A stretch of 64,000 nucleotides of DNA from an uncultured Microscilla sp. (lineage in GTDB: Bacteria > Bacteroidota > Bacteroidia > Cytophagales > Microscillaceae), in NCBI RefSeq assembly GCF_947493425.1, contig NZ_CANLRP010000013.1:1-64000 (forward strand), in the 5' to 3' direction. Shown in pieces: positions 8,558 through 17,059 of this stretch. Within the stretch, counting starts at the first letter, position 1. Each line of letters opens with the position of its first letter. The notes under the pieces are model-generated. The model searched no databases and was not told the DNA's origin. It was given only the letters and a program-made list of their open reading frames with translations. A program made the translations under genes and the position numbers.

Positions 8558-8935
8558 ATGAAAAACACAGATTTATTAATTTACAGAATCGCTACCGGGT
8601 TATTGACGTTGATCATGATGTTTAGTGCCACCATGTATTTTACCCAGTATGAAATGGTGAGCCAAAAATTCTCAGCGGCAGGCTTTGCCACATATATCAT
8701 ATACCCAATGGCTATAGCAAAAATTTTGGGTTTGGTGGCCATCTGGACTGACAAATCTACGATGCTAAGAGAGTGGGCGTATGCCGGATTTGTGTTCAAT
8801 TTGTTGTTGGCAATAGGTGCCCATCTGGATGTTCAAGATGGAGAATATGTAGCTCCCATTGTAGGATTGGTAGCAGTAGGAGTATCATACTTTTACAAGC
8901 ATAAATTATTGAAAGCACCTGCATCAAACGAATAA
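8558..8935 (+). CDS. DoxX-like membrane protein, copy 1
   Basis: A 125-residue integral membrane protein with about four hydrophobic helices (LIYRIATGLLTLIMMFSATMY, YIIYPMAIAKILGLVAIW, WAYAGFVFNLLLAIGAH, IVGLVAVGVSYFY). This is the DoxX/DoxX-like (DUF4870-sized) layout associated with quinone or thiol redox chemistry at the inner membrane. It lies 73 bp downstream of marR with an operator-like site between them, so it is probably controlled by that MarR. A closely similar paralogue follows at 9233. Confidence 0.8.
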   Translation: MKNTDLLIYRIATGLLTLIMMFSATMYFTQYEMVSQKFSAAGFATYIIYPMAIAKILGLVAIWTDKSTMLREWAYAGFVFNLLLAIGAHLDVQDGEYVAPIVGLVAVGVSYFYKHKLLKAPASNE

Positions 8936-9018
8936 ACGAGTTTCTTTAAATTTTATGAATGCAAGTCTTCATACTTGTTTTTGCGGTAAAATATAAGGTT
9001 ATAAAAAGCTTTGTTGGG

Positions 9019-9159
9019 TAAAGTTAAAAGTGAAAGAGGTAGGAGGGGGCTCATTTAAAAATGACAAAACCTGGCAAATCAAGCATAACCTTCGTTGAGG
9101 GTATTTCGGGCGAAGAAACTAAGCTAGCCAGTGATGTCTTAGACAAACTGAGAGGTTAA
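9019..9159 (+). pseudogene. Remnant of a second marR copy
   Basis: The DNA aligns with the 3' third of the marR gene at 8035-8484. AGTGAAAGAGGTAGGAGGG matches AGTGAAGAAGATAGGAGGG, and after an internal deletion of about 35 bp the end runs GTTGAGGGTATTTCGGGCGA, then TTAGACAAACTGAGAGGTTAA as in the intact gene. The reading frame is broken by early stops. It precedes doxX copy 2 as the intact marR precedes doxX copy 1, which shows tandem duplication of a marR-doxX unit followed by decay. Confidence 0.75.
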
Positions 9160-9174
9160 AATTTTTTACACAAA

Positions 9175-9192
9175 TATTTACCTGGGTGAATA
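9175..9192. promoter_or_regulatory. MarR operator-like palindrome before doxX copy 2
   Basis: TATTTACCTGGGTGAATA differs from the marR palindrome at one half-site base and at the spacer. GGTAAATA follows at 9200-9207, again 25 bp from the first site's start. It has survived although the neighbouring marR copy decayed, which suggests it is still used. Confidence 0.6.
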
Positions 9193-9232
9193 ATTATAAG
9201 GTAAATAAAAATAATTTAAATCACATTTGATT

Positions 9233-9610
9233 ATGAAAAATACAGATTTATTAATTTACAGAATTGCTACCGGATTATTAACATTAATCATGACATTTAG
9301 TGCCACCATGTATTTTACACAGTATGAAATGGTGAGCGAGAATTTCCCGAAGGCAGGGTTTCCAGCATTTATTGTATACCCATTGGCTGTAGCCAAAATT
9401 TTAGGTTTGGTGGCCATCTGGACAGATAAATCTACCATGTTAAGAGAATGGGCGTATGCCGGGTTTGTATTCAACTTGTTGTTTGCTATAGGTGCCCATG
9501 CCCATGTGCAGGATGGAAAGTACGCCCCTGTGATTGTAGGGTTGATAGCGGTAGGAGTGTCATACTTTTACAAGCACAAAATGTTGAAGACGTCTGCTGC
9601 GAGCGAATAA
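9233..9610 (+). CDS. DoxX-like membrane protein, copy 2
   Basis: A 125-residue four-helix membrane protein, largely identical to copy 1 (MKNTDLLIYRIATGLLTLIM, then ILGLVAIWTDKSTMLREWAYA). The ATG at 9233 is aligned with the start of copy 1; the longer TTG start at 9227 is not needed. Differences concentrate in the loops (ENFPKAGFPAF versus QKFSAAGFATY). It is probably controlled by the same MarR through the palindrome at 9175-9192. Confidence 0.8.
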   Translation: MKNTDLLIYRIATGLLTLIMTFSATMYFTQYEMVSENFPKAGFPAFIVYPLAVAKILGLVAIWTDKSTMLREWAYAGFVFNLLFAIGAHAHVQDGKYAPVIVGLIAVGVSYFYKHKMLKTSAASE

Positions 9611-9681
9611 AACTGGCTTTTTTAGGAGATTTGAAAGTTTTGATTAAAAAGCTTCAAGTGGCCTTTCAAAACACTTCGATT

Positions 9682-9740
9682 AATAGAGGAAATTACAGTG
9701 ATCATTCTCAAAGGCTACGCTGTCGATTCCTCTATTTTTA
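9682..9740 (+). terminator. Hairpin terminator after doxX copy 2
   Basis: AATAGAGGAA pairs with TTCCTCTATT across a long loop, followed by TTTAC. It lies about 70 bp past the doxX stop and is the only good terminator after the marR-doxX block. Confidence 0.45.
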
Positions 9741-9823
9741 CTCTTAATAAATGCTTGTAGATAACCAAATCATTATTACAAAGAACTTGCCTGCTGTTTT
9801 TATGCTTTGTCTATTGCTTGTTG

Positions 9824-10660
9824 CTACGCCATAAAAGAGACCATTGACAGTGTTTTGTGGGCTAGATTCTGATCCCCAATAATTTGCACGCGTTCTTTTA
9901 CATCGTCATACCGCCAACTTTTAGAAACCAATTTCCAAAAGTCATTTGCTTCAATGACTATGTCTGTGGTGAGGTGCTGAAACGTAGATTTGTCTAAACT
10001 CCAGCCTTGGTTTTGCTTAGTCAAGTACCAGTTATCTTTCCAACCTCCCGGAATATGTAGCTTAATGGTGGTACCTTCTTTAGCCTCCACTTCACGAAAA
10101 GTATGAGGCCAAGCCAATAGACAAACCTCGGCAAAAGGTAAAAAAAACTCTTGGTGCATAATGCCTGGTTTATTTACTGCATCTCTGATCTGTTGTTGGT
10201 GCAAAAATTTCTCGGTGTACTCTCGGGCTATGTGCATCCAATTTTTGCTTTCTTCTTCGCCTGCCCAGTCTACCGGAAACTTAGATTTACCCAAAGGGTC
10301 AAGTGAGGCATAATAATCATAATAAGGTTTGCCCGTAAGTTCATGCAATGCAACCAACATTTGAGGACTTACTCGTTTCATTGCCTGCACCCAATCAGCA
10401 TTGAGGCGGTTGAGGTATGCTACTAATTTTGAGTATGTATGAACATCTTCGGGAGGATCACCCATGTAATCATCCCTCAAGATAGACAGCAGACGAATGT
10501 TACCATCGAGCAAATGGGCAGCCACATCTTTTACCTTCCAAAGCTTGGCTATAGTTTGTGCTTGCCATTCTTCAGGAGTAAGGTTTTTGAGCAAAGCCAT
10601 CAGTTTTTGATCCAACTTAGGTAGTTGGTGTACCAAATCAAGAAATATGTCTTTGGGCAT
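9824..10660 (-). CDS. DinB-superfamily protein (maleylpyruvate isomerase N-terminal type)
   Basis: About 278 residues from the Met at 10660 (an alternative ATG at 10693 adds 11). The N-terminal half is a DinB/MDMPI-type four-helix bundle: LMALLKNLTPEEW, WKVKDVAAHLLDGNIRLLSILRDD, where the His of AAHLLD is a usual metal ligand. It contains HQQQIRDAV, the second typical His position. Such proteins are often thiol-dependent transferases, with bacillithiol or another thiol as cofactor. It follows the secreted-protein gene ending at 10703 closely enough to share its transcript. The substrate is unknown. Confidence 0.7.
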   Translation of the reverse strand: MPKDIFLDLVHQLPKLDQKLMALLKNLTPEEWQAQTIAKLWKVKDVAAHLLDGNIRLLSILRDDYMGDPPEDVHTYSKLVAYLNRLNADWVQAMKRVSPQMLVALHELTGKPYYDYYASLDPLGKSKFPVDWAGEEESKNWMHIAREYTEKFLHQQQIRDAVNKPGIMHQEFFLPFAEVCLLAWPHTFREVEAKEGTTIKLHIPGGWKDNWYLTKQNQGWSLDKSTFQHLTTDIVIEANDFWKLVSKSWRYDDVKERVQIIGDQNLAHKTLSMVSFMA

Positions 10661-10702
10661 TTGATTTATTTTTAGGTGATGCTTTAAAAGCAATAGTATA
10701 GG

Positions 10703-11299
10703 TCAGTCCTCCAACATAAAAACTTGCTTGCTGCCGTCAGGATTGGTGCAAATCACATGGCCATTGATGAGGCTATTGAGCTTGTATATTTTGTTTGAAC
10801 CTGGAAACTTCATGTTCATAATGGCTCCATTGTTTGACACAAATTGAAGTTGAATTTTTTTACGGTTACGGTTGTTGTTATAATAAAACCGAGGTGGAAC
10901 ACTCTTGGTATAGAGGTATTCTATAAGTCCATTTTTACCCTTGCACACTAACTTGTCTTCTGCTTCGAAGTTTTGGTGACTCCCATTTGGGTTAGAGCAC
11001 ATCAGTCCTTCGCCTTCCAGAGTTAATTTATATACTGAATTTTTCCCCGGAAAACTCACCTTGTATACTTCGCCATAGGTAATCTTTTGTTTACTCACCG
11101 TTGTCAGCTTGATACGCTTGGGGCGTGTGCTGGAGGCGTATTCAAAAAAATCACCCTTCAAGTTACGGTACAAATATTCTTCAGTACCATTGGCATTAGA
11201 AGTAACATAGCGAATACGTTGTCTATCTTGAGCTTGAGTAAGCGCAATGCTACACAAAGTCAAACTTAATGATAGTAAATAGCGTAGAGTTTTCATCAT
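10703..11299 (-). CDS. Secreted protein with two internal repeats, unknown function
   Basis: A 198-residue protein with a signal peptide ending near TQAQD. The mature part consists of two related modules of about 85 residues. Each has a G..EYLY start, a central basic stretch (RPKRIKL / RKKIQLQ), FPG.N.(I/V)YKL and ends with C(S/T)NP(N/D)GS.Q.F. The conserved CxNPxGS may be a ligand or structural turn. I do not recognise the family. The DinB-like gene follows on the same strand at close spacing. Confidence 0.6.
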   Translation of the reverse strand: MMKTLRYLLSLSLTLCSIALTQAQDRQRIRYVTSNANGTEEYLYRNLKGDFFEYASSTRPKRIKLTTVSKQKITYGEVYKVSFPGKNSVYKLTLEGEGLMCSNPNGSHQNFEAEDKLVCKGKNGLIEYLYTKSVPPRFYYNNNRNRKKIQLQFVSNNGAIMNMKFPGSNKIYKLNSLINGHVICTNPDGSKQVFMLED

Positions 11300-11835
11300 C
11301 CTTGTTTTTGAAAAGTTGAGATATATATGGAGTTGTTTGTAATGAATGCCAAAGCGACAAAATAAAGTACCTCTAATAAAAAAGTTCTTGTTGGGTGGTA
11401 TGAGTGATTTTTGTAGTTTTACATAGCTTAATTTAATATAAAATATTTTGATTTCCTTTGCCTGGATTATATTTAATTGTTACTAGGCAGGGCAAAATCA
11501 AACAATTCCAGTTAGTAAAGCGGAAAAAATAAGATGTGCCAATAAAACAAAATATTTGTTGAGTGGGCGAGTCAAAAAACCTTTGCATAGCCCAAGCTAT
11601 GGAACTGTTTTTTGAGGAAGTCCACTCGGCAAAGGTACCGTTTTATGGCTCAGATTATTTTTGTAGGTTTACTTAGCCAGTCAATTTGCCCGAATTTTGT
11701 AGAACAATTCGCGGCTATAGCAAAGCTAAAATGTAATAATATAAGTACATTTGGATGAAGTGATATTAAAACCTGACAACAAAACCAAAGCTAATTGTGA
11801 CTGTGTGTGTTGTCTAAGTAATCAACAAAATATTT
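11300..11835. other. Intergenic region between divergent genes
   Basis: 536 bp without a supported ORF. It holds the family C palindromic element at 11526-11661. The rest is AT-rich and should carry the promoters of the secreted protein (minus strand) and of the ceramidase-like gene (plus strand); no convincing -7/-33 pair was found. Confidence 0.4.
11526..11661. repeat. Palindromic TIR element, family C, copy 1
   Basis: The left end AAAATAAGATGTGCCAATAA matches the inverted right end AAAATAATCTGAGCCATAAA. The centre is a hairpin, TCAAAAAAC...GTTTTTTGA, around GCATAGCCCAAGCTATG. It is related at its ends to the element at 48883-49065, and its core to the TAGCTT.GGCTATG hairpin of family A. 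No ORF. Confidence 0.65.
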
Positions 11836-12570
11836 ATGATGGTATCTGATACCTTAAGAAAAGTAATAGCCAGCAAACTTGTCGATGGTGGACCTGTATA
11901 TACAGAAACTACCCTGGAACATTTGAATAACCTGATAGTAGAACCTTGGAATGCTTATTCTTCCTTATTTTTTTTATTGCCACCTTTGTATTGGGGGCTT
12001 AAGCTCAAGGGAAGGTATAGCGAATACCCCTTTATTACCTTTTGTTTGCCATTTTTGGTCTTGGGTGGCTTGGGCAGCACCCTGTTTCACGCTTTTCGTA
12101 CCTCTCGTTGGTTACTCATTATGGACTTTATGCCCATCATCATTATTACTTTAGCCCTTACCATTTATTTTTGGGCAAAAGCTCTAGGGCGTTGGTCTTA
12201 TACCATCTTTGTAGTATTAGCAATGGTGGGGTTGATGTTGCCTGTCTGGATGTTTGTGCCCAATCCTTACAAAATTAATATTTCCTATTTTACTCGTGGG
12301 GTGTTTATGTTTAGCCCCATGTTGATGGTTCTTACCAGAACCCGCTACGCCAATGCCAAAATACTTTTTATTGCCATCTTGTTTTTTCTGGCAGCCCTGG
12401 CTTGTCGTCAGTTCGACCATTTAGCTGTAGTAAAATCTATATTGCCTATGGGCATCCACTGGCTTTGGCACTTGTTTACTGTAGCGGGTGCTTTCTTCTT
12501 AGCAGAGTATGTATACCGGTTTGTAAACATGGAAAAAGCCCGAAATCAGCGAATAAATGATAAGAATTAG
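11836..12570 (+). CDS. Ceramidase-like CREST family membrane hydrolase
   Basis: A 244-residue protein with about seven transmembrane helices. It has the CREST superfamily signature: a Ser..His in GLGSTLFHAF, an Asp in LLIMDFMPI, and a His-x3-His in GIHWLWHLFTVAG near the C-terminus. These form the zinc-dependent hydrolase site of alkaline ceramidases. Several Bacteroidota make sphingolipids, so a sphingolipid substrate is reasonable, but other lipid amides are possible. Monocistronic as far as can be seen. Confidence 0.75.
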   Translation: MMVSDTLRKVIASKLVDGGPVYTETTLEHLNNLIVEPWNAYSSLFFLLPPLYWGLKLKGRYSEYPFITFCLPFLVLGGLGSTLFHAFRTSRWLLIMDFMPIIIITLALTIYFWAKALGRWSYTIFVVLAMVGLMLPVWMFVPNPYKINISYFTRGVFMFSPMLMVLTRTRYANAKILFIAILFFLAALACRQFDHLAVVKSILPMGIHWLWHLFTVAGAFFLAEYVYRFVNMEKARNQRINDKN

Positions 12571-12688
12571 GTGAAATCATAATAAAAATCACAAGCAAAC
12601 CGTTGATGAGTCGCGTTAGGTCATCAATAATTTGCGTATATTAGCCTTCGTACAATTTTTAATTTAATACTTTAGAACTACCACAAAT

Positions 12689-13315
12689 ATGGGATTACTA
12701 GATCAGAAAAGAATAGCCGACCAACTTGTTAAAAACTACGAAAAAGCCGAAGAGCTTGACTTACCCAAAGAGTCAAACAAGCCTGTGGTATCAAGCCTTG
12801 ACAAGGATTTACCAGTAGCTCGTCAGATTAGTTTTTCGGGGGTAGATATGACCAACGGGATAAAAACTGACCTTGAGGAAGAAACTTTGAGCGATAAAGA
12901 ACGCAAGGTTTTGGCAAAAATAGAAAAATTATTACACGACGAAGAGGTAAGCGAAAGATTTGGAATAGCCATTTTATCTCGCAAAGTAGCCAATCGTGCC
13001 TGGATAAAAATAGAAGGAAATGCCGCGATTCCGGCAAAAGTGATTGCCCGCGAAACCAGCAATTACCTGTTGGAAGATGAAAATAATGATGCTTTGAAAG
13101 AAGAATTAAAAAAACGATTGGAAGATGGGGCAGTAAATGAAGTAGTGATAAAACTGCTGCAGTATTCAGAAGGAGATGCAGGGTTTAACACTGCGGTTGC
13201 TTTGATAGCTCAAAATCTTAAGACATTGGATGAGCAAGGCTTGACGGAGGAAGAAAAAAAAGCGGAAATCACTCGAATTGTTGCCAGCTTGTTAGAGTTG
13301 ATTGCTAGGCTATAA
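12689..13315 (+). CDS. Hypothetical charged helical protein
   Basis: A 208-residue soluble protein with no signal peptide. It is strongly charged and helical, with a disordered first 60 residues (PKESNKPVVSSLDKDLP), then a likely globular helical part (RFGIAILSRKVANRAWIKIEG, then LEDENNDALKEELKKRLEDG). I do not recognise a family. Its 3' end overlaps the convergent STAS-like gene by 11 bp, so the two transcripts run into each other. Confidence 0.6.
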   Translation: MGLLDQKRIADQLVKNYEKAEELDLPKESNKPVVSSLDKDLPVARQISFSGVDMTNGIKTDLEEETLSDKERKVLAKIEKLLHDEEVSERFGIAILSRKVANRAWIKIEGNAAIPAKVIARETSNYLLEDENNDALKEELKKRLEDGAVNEVVIKLLQYSEGDAGFNTAVALIAQNLKTLDEQGLTEEEKKAEITRIVASLLELIARL

Positions 13316-13721
13316 CTACTGGAGTCAACCAATACAAAGCCTGCTTGATAGTACTAAAATATTTGTAAGGCATCATTTGTTGGTGACGGCTTTCTATTTC
13401 TTTGACGTTTTTTCTGGTATTGTACTCCCCAAAGGTATCTTCGGGTAATAAAATAGCGATTTTACTTTTGGGGTTTATTTTATAAAAGCGAGGAAACCAA
13501 TCATTGATAATCCAGGTAGCATCTTCTGACCTTAGTACTCGCCTGAGTCGCTGATCCATAATCCACAAATTCAACTTATTCTGTTTTGCCAGGTTAAGGG
13601 CAATGTTTAACCCTTGTCGTAGTGCTGTACTGTCTATAAAACCTAACCATGTGAGCTGGATAATTTTTTGCTCAGTGCTATAATGAATTGTAATAAATTC
13701 GTTTTTCAAATATGTTTCCAT
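13305..13721 (-). CDS. STAS/SpoIIAA-like protein
   Basis: A 138-residue cytoplasmic protein with the alternating strand-helix layout of STAS/SpoIIAA-like domains (FITIHYSTEQKIIQLTWLG, then LNLWIMDQRLRRVLRSED, then WFPRFYKINPKSKIAILLPEDTF). It is homologous to the protein at 59720-60172: both share a MET start, D.R...VL, a FP.F block, and K..A...P.D.F. Members are small signalling or anti-anti-sigma-like proteins. No partner kinase or phosphatase lies next to it. It overlaps the convergent gene ending at 13315. Confidence 0.55.
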   Translation of the reverse strand: METYLKNEFITIHYSTEQKIIQLTWLGFIDSTALRQGLNIALNLAKQNKLNLWIMDQRLRRVLRSEDATWIINDWFPRFYKINPKSKIAILLPEDTFGEYNTRKNVKEIESRHQQMMPYKYFSTIKQALYWLTPVVIA

Positions 13722-13878
13722 GCTGTGTAAATATTGTTGGGGGGTTGAACCTTACATATTTACGTAAAACCAGCCGTAGGAGATTAAATAAAGTACGTTT
13801 TTTTGTCAAAAATCACGTATGTATACCGATAGAATAAAACACGGTAACATTTGTTGCCTATTTAGAGTAGTAAAGTGT

Positions 13879-14244
13879 ATGAATAAAATGATAAAGTGGA
13901 GCTTTTTTGCATTTTTAGCCATTACAATTTCAACTAGCGTAGAAGGTCACCAATTAAAAAATGCCTTGAATGACATCAAAACGTATAAAGCATTGGCTGC
14001 GTTTCAAGCAGCAGAAACCATTTTTGTACACCGGGGAGAAAAAGTAAAAGTGAAATTTGATACAGACAAAGCCGTTTATCAAATACGCATACACAATCCG
14101 GTAGGTAGAATTATTGGAAGGTTCAAAACTATCAGCAGTGAGTTTGTCGTAGAAACCAAATCTTGGCGCAAAGGCATTTATTTTATTGTGATTAGTAAGA
14201 ACGGAAAATATAAAGAGAGAAAAAAAATAGTAGTAAGCGCATGA
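13879..14244 (+). CDS. Exported miniprotein resembling a type IX sorting domain
   Basis: About 121 residues from the ATG at 13879; an upstream in-frame ATG at 13819 would bury the signal peptide. It has a signal-peptide-like start (KMIKWSFFAFLAITISTSVEG) and a short linker. It then has one beta-sandwich-like module ending IYFIVISKNGKYKERKKIVV. This closely follows the layout of type A C-terminal sorting domains (G.vi...., KGIYF, final KKIVV) of type IX secretion cargo, but with no cargo domain. Function is not known; adhesin-like or decoy roles are speculation. Confidence 0.5.
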   Translation: MNKMIKWSFFAFLAITISTSVEGHQLKNALNDIKTYKALAAFQAAETIFVHRGEKVKVKFDTDKAVYQIRIHNPVGRIIGRFKTISSEFVVETKSWRKGIYFIVISKNGKYKERKKIVVSA

Positions 14245-14268
14245 AGCTTTACTCAAAAATTTGAAACA

Positions 14269-14313
14269 ATCAAGCCCATTTTGCAAATGTAAATTTTGCA
14301 GTGTGGGCTTGAC
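14269..14313 (+). terminator. Hairpin terminator
   Basis: CAAGCCCA pairs with TGGGCTTG around a loop that contains a further small stem (TTTTGCA/TGTAAA). It lies 25-70 bp after the stop of the sorting-domain-like gene. The T-run is weak. Confidence 0.4.
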
Positions 14314-14384
14314 TGCTTTAGTACACAATTAAAATTTAGCGGAGTGTGACAGACTCTCTCAATTTTTTTGTAAATTCGTAAAGA

Positions 14385-14573
14385 TAAGGAACGGAAAAAA
14401 ATAACTTTTCAGTTTGGAGGTGATTTTTCATTCTGATACTTCATTAACCCGGCAGTTCCGCCGGGACTATGAGCTTTTTTTAGCCGTAGCTATGGTTACG
14501 CCTGCAAAAAGTGCCTCGTCTCAGAATAAAATCCCTCCCTCGAAATCGGTAATTTATTTTTTCACCATTCCTA
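14385..14573. repeat. Palindromic TIR element, family B, copy 1
   Basis: The ends TAAGGAACGGAAAAAAATAA and inverted TAGGAATGGTGAAAAAATAA define terminal inverted repeats. The inside has short stems (CCGGCAGTTCCGCCGG). CCTCGAAATCGGT near its right end also occurs in the element at 33654-33870 in inverse orientation. No ORF; lies between the sorting-domain-like gene and the nucleoid protein gene. Confidence 0.65.
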
Positions 14574-14690
14574 AGGAAGGTGTATTATTCTATATATAGA
14601 ATGATGCACCTTATTTTTGTAGCTTTATGCTTGTTGCTCATGACTTGCAGCTACTCAACTTAGTATTTTTCACACAATCATATTTTTGGG

Positions 14691-15752
14691 ATGTTCAATT
14701 TCGACGGCGTTAGTTTACAAAACATTGTAGTACATAATGTAGGCAATAAATCTAAGGAAGAAGGGGTGCAGTTATCCAAGACTTTGCTCAACCTTAATGA
14801 TGATTTGATTCAGGATTTGTTGCTCAAATATTTTTTGTCCTCATTCAAAACAGATGCTTTTTTTCAGTTTGCCCATGACAGCGACGTAAACCTGAATGAG
14901 GTATATCATTATGTAGACCAAATATTTGAGAACCCTGACAGTTTTTATGACCAATCGGTGAATATAGCCAAACACCTGTACGAGGCATCTCACCACAATA
15001 AAATCAAGGGAGGCGAATTTTACATTGTACACTTTACCGACTGTATAGTAGAAGACGAACTGGCAGATGCAGTGGGTTTGTTTAAGTCTGAAAACAAAGA
15101 TACCTACCTGCGGGTGTATCAGCAAAACAATAACTTTAACATTGACTATGCTGATGGAATCAATATTAACAAGCTCGACAAGGGCTGCTTGATTTTTAAT
15201 ACTGAAAAAGAGCATGGTTATAAAGTATGTATTGTCGACAACCTCAACAAAAGTAGTCAGGCGCAATATTGGCGCGATGATTTTTTGCGGGTGAAGCCTT
15301 ACGAAAACAACTTTTACCATACTCAAAACTACCTGACCATGTGCAAAGACTTTGTAGATGAGGTATTGAGCGAAGAGCAGGAGGTAGAGCGTCCGGAACA
15401 AATCGCATTGCTTAATAAATCGGTAGAGTATTTTAAAGAAAAAGAGGTGTTCAACGAATCAGAGTTCGAACAAGAGGTAATTCAAAAGCCCGAAGTAGTA
15501 GAAGCCTTCCGAGAGTACAAAGAGCAGTACAAAGAGCAACACAAAGAAGAGGCTGATGTAGAGTTGAAGTTTGAAGATTTTGAAATCTCGTCTAATGCCG
15601 TAAAAGAAACCAAGAAGAAGTTTAAAAGTGTGCTTAAACTTGACAAAAACTTTAGTGTGTATATCCACGGCAACCGCGATTATGTAATAAAGGGGTTTGA
15701 TGAAGAGCGCCAGATGAGCTATTATCAGCTGTATTACAACGACGAAAAATAG
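14691..15752 (+). CDS. Nucleoid-associated protein, NdpA/YejK family
   Basis: A 353-residue soluble protein matching the 37-kDa nucleoid-associated family. It has an N-terminal IVVHNVGNKSKEEGVQLS, an FFQFAHDSDVNLNEV block, the central GEFYIVHFTDCIVEDELADAVGLFKSE, and FLRVKPYENNFYHTQNYLTMCKDFV. Known relatives bind DNA and the nucleoid. An acidic, low-complexity stretch (EQYKEQHKEEADVE) precedes the C-terminal domain. A strong terminator follows at 15792, so it is monocistronic. Confidence 0.8.
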   Translation: MFNFDGVSLQNIVVHNVGNKSKEEGVQLSKTLLNLNDDLIQDLLLKYFLSSFKTDAFFQFAHDSDVNLNEVYHYVDQIFENPDSFYDQSVNIAKHLYEASHHNKIKGGEFYIVHFTDCIVEDELADAVGLFKSENKDTYLRVYQQNNNFNIDYADGININKLDKGCLIFNTEKEHGYKVCIVDNLNKSSQAQYWRDDFLRVKPYENNFYHTQNYLTMCKDFVDEVLSEEQEVERPEQIALLNKSVEYFKEKEVFNESEFEQEVIQKPEVVEAFREYKEQYKEQHKEEADVELKFEDFEISSNAVKETKKKFKSVLKLDKNFSVYIHGNRDYVIKGFDEERQMSYYQLYYNDEK

Positions 15753-15791
15753 GCGTATAAATGATTTGACTGTTGTTTGTTGGTTCTCAGC

Positions 15792-15830
15792 AAAAAAGCA
15801 CTTTGGGTATTACTCCTAAAGTGCTTTTTT
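15792..15830 (+). terminator. Rho-independent terminator
   Basis: AAAAAAGCACTTT pairs exactly with AAAGTGCTTTTTT around a 13-base loop, about 40 bp after the nucleoid protein stop. A good stem and T-run; it could work in both directions. Confidence 0.8.
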
Positions 15831-15938
15831 GTTTTCTAACGATACAGCAAGCACTTGTCGTAACTATCTGTGAATGATTGTTTTTGATTTATCTTTAATA
15901 AATGTATTTTGTGTAATAGATCGATAATAGATACAATT

Positions 15939-17009
15939 ATGAAGACAAACAAATTCAACCTATACTTCATTACCCTAACGCTACTGGCAACCAGTGTTAT
16001 GAGTTGTTCTACGGGCAGGCGCAAAGTAACCCTTAGAACCTCTCGCCCTGCCGATATTTCGGTGCCACCTCAGGTGAAATCATTGTTGGTAGTAGACCGC
16101 ACCAAGTTTAACAAAAACCTTTTAAACGTGGCAGAAAGTGTGCTTACTGGCGAGTTTCCCGAAGAAGACAAAGCAGCCACCCAAGCATTGATTCAGGCAT
16201 TTAGAGCCAAACTCACTGCTTCTACCCGGTTTACATCTAAGGTAGCACCCATTCGCGAAGAGGGCAACAGTATGACAACTGCTTTTCCTAAACCTTTGAG
16301 TTGGTCAAAAATACAGGCTTTGTGTGCTACTTATAAGACCGATGCAGTAGTAGCCATTGAAATTTTTGATACTGATTTTATAATCACACATGGGACACAA
16401 AAAACCAAAAAGAAAGTAAAAGAAGGTGGGGTTACCAAGCAAGTAGAAGTAAATGAGTTTTATGCCCGTGGAGTAAACAAAATAAAAGTAGGCATTAAGT
16501 TTTATATACCTGCCAACCAAAGCATGATAGACCAAAAGCTGTACAAAAAAACAGGTACCTGGAAAGCTGCTGCAGCCACTAAATCCGCTGCTGTCAGAGC
16601 GCTGATCTCCAAAACGAATGCCTCGCGTCGAACAGCCGAAAAAATAGGCCGGTATTATGCTTATCGTATATCACCCATGCCTATGCGCATTACCCGACAT
16701 TTTAGGGGAAAAGCCAAAAGAGCACCCGAACTAGAGCAGGGTAGTCGCTACGCTGATGTAGCAAAGTGGGCAGAAGCCATTAAGGTATGGAAAAGTGGGT
16801 TAGGGCGAGCCCGTAACAAAGAATCGGGCTATTTGGCCTATAACATAGCGGTAGGGTATGAGGTATTGGGTGACCTGAGAAATGCTAAGGAATGGGCGCA
16901 AACTTCGTATATAAGGTATGGCAACAAGTATGGCAAAGAATATTATGACTTGCTACAGCGTCGAATCAGAAACGAAACACGGGCTAAGCAGCAGTTGAAC
17001 AAAGAGTAG
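15939..17009 (+). CDS. DUF6340-type lipoprotein with C-terminal TPR-like part
   Basis: 356 residues from the ATG at 15939, chosen because it places a lipoprotein signal (LLATSVMSC, Cys near residue 23) at the start. The mature part resembles the DUF6340 lipoproteins of Bacteroidota (VKSLLVVDRTKFNKN, then WSKIQALCATYKTDAVVAIEIFDTD). The last 90 residues look like TPR-like helical repeats (AKWAEAIKVWKSGL, then YNIAVGYEVLGDLRNAKEWAQ). It is probably held at the outer or inner membrane facing the periplasm. Function unknown. Confidence 0.7.
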   Translation: MKTNKFNLYFITLTLLATSVMSCSTGRRKVTLRTSRPADISVPPQVKSLLVVDRTKFNKNLLNVAESVLTGEFPEEDKAATQALIQAFRAKLTASTRFTSKVAPIREEGNSMTTAFPKPLSWSKIQALCATYKTDAVVAIEIFDTDFIITHGTQKTKKKVKEGGVTKQVEVNEFYARGVNKIKVGIKFYIPANQSMIDQKLYKKTGTWKAAAATKSAAVRALISKTNASRRTAEKIGRYYAYRISPMPMRITRHFRGKAKRAPELEQGSRYADVAKWAEAIKVWKSGLGRARNKESGYLAYNIAVGYEVLGDLRNAKEWAQTSYIRYGNKYGKEYYDLLQRRIRNETRAKQQLNKE

Positions 17010-17014
17010 GTTTT

Positions 17015-17049
17015 GGGCAATAAGAGACGGCACGGAAAGTATATTGCCC
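17015..17049. terminator. Hairpin between convergent genes
   Basis: GGGCAATA pairs with TATTGCCC in the short gap between the lipoprotein and the convergent P-loop kinase gene. There is no T-run, so its role as a bidirectional terminator is tentative. Confidence 0.35.
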
Positions 17050-17059
17050 ATCATAGATA

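Noticed and set aside
14681-14688. TATTTTTG before the nucleoid protein as its promoter
   Set aside because: The box ends 2 bp before the ATG, leaving no room for a normal leader; most likely chance.
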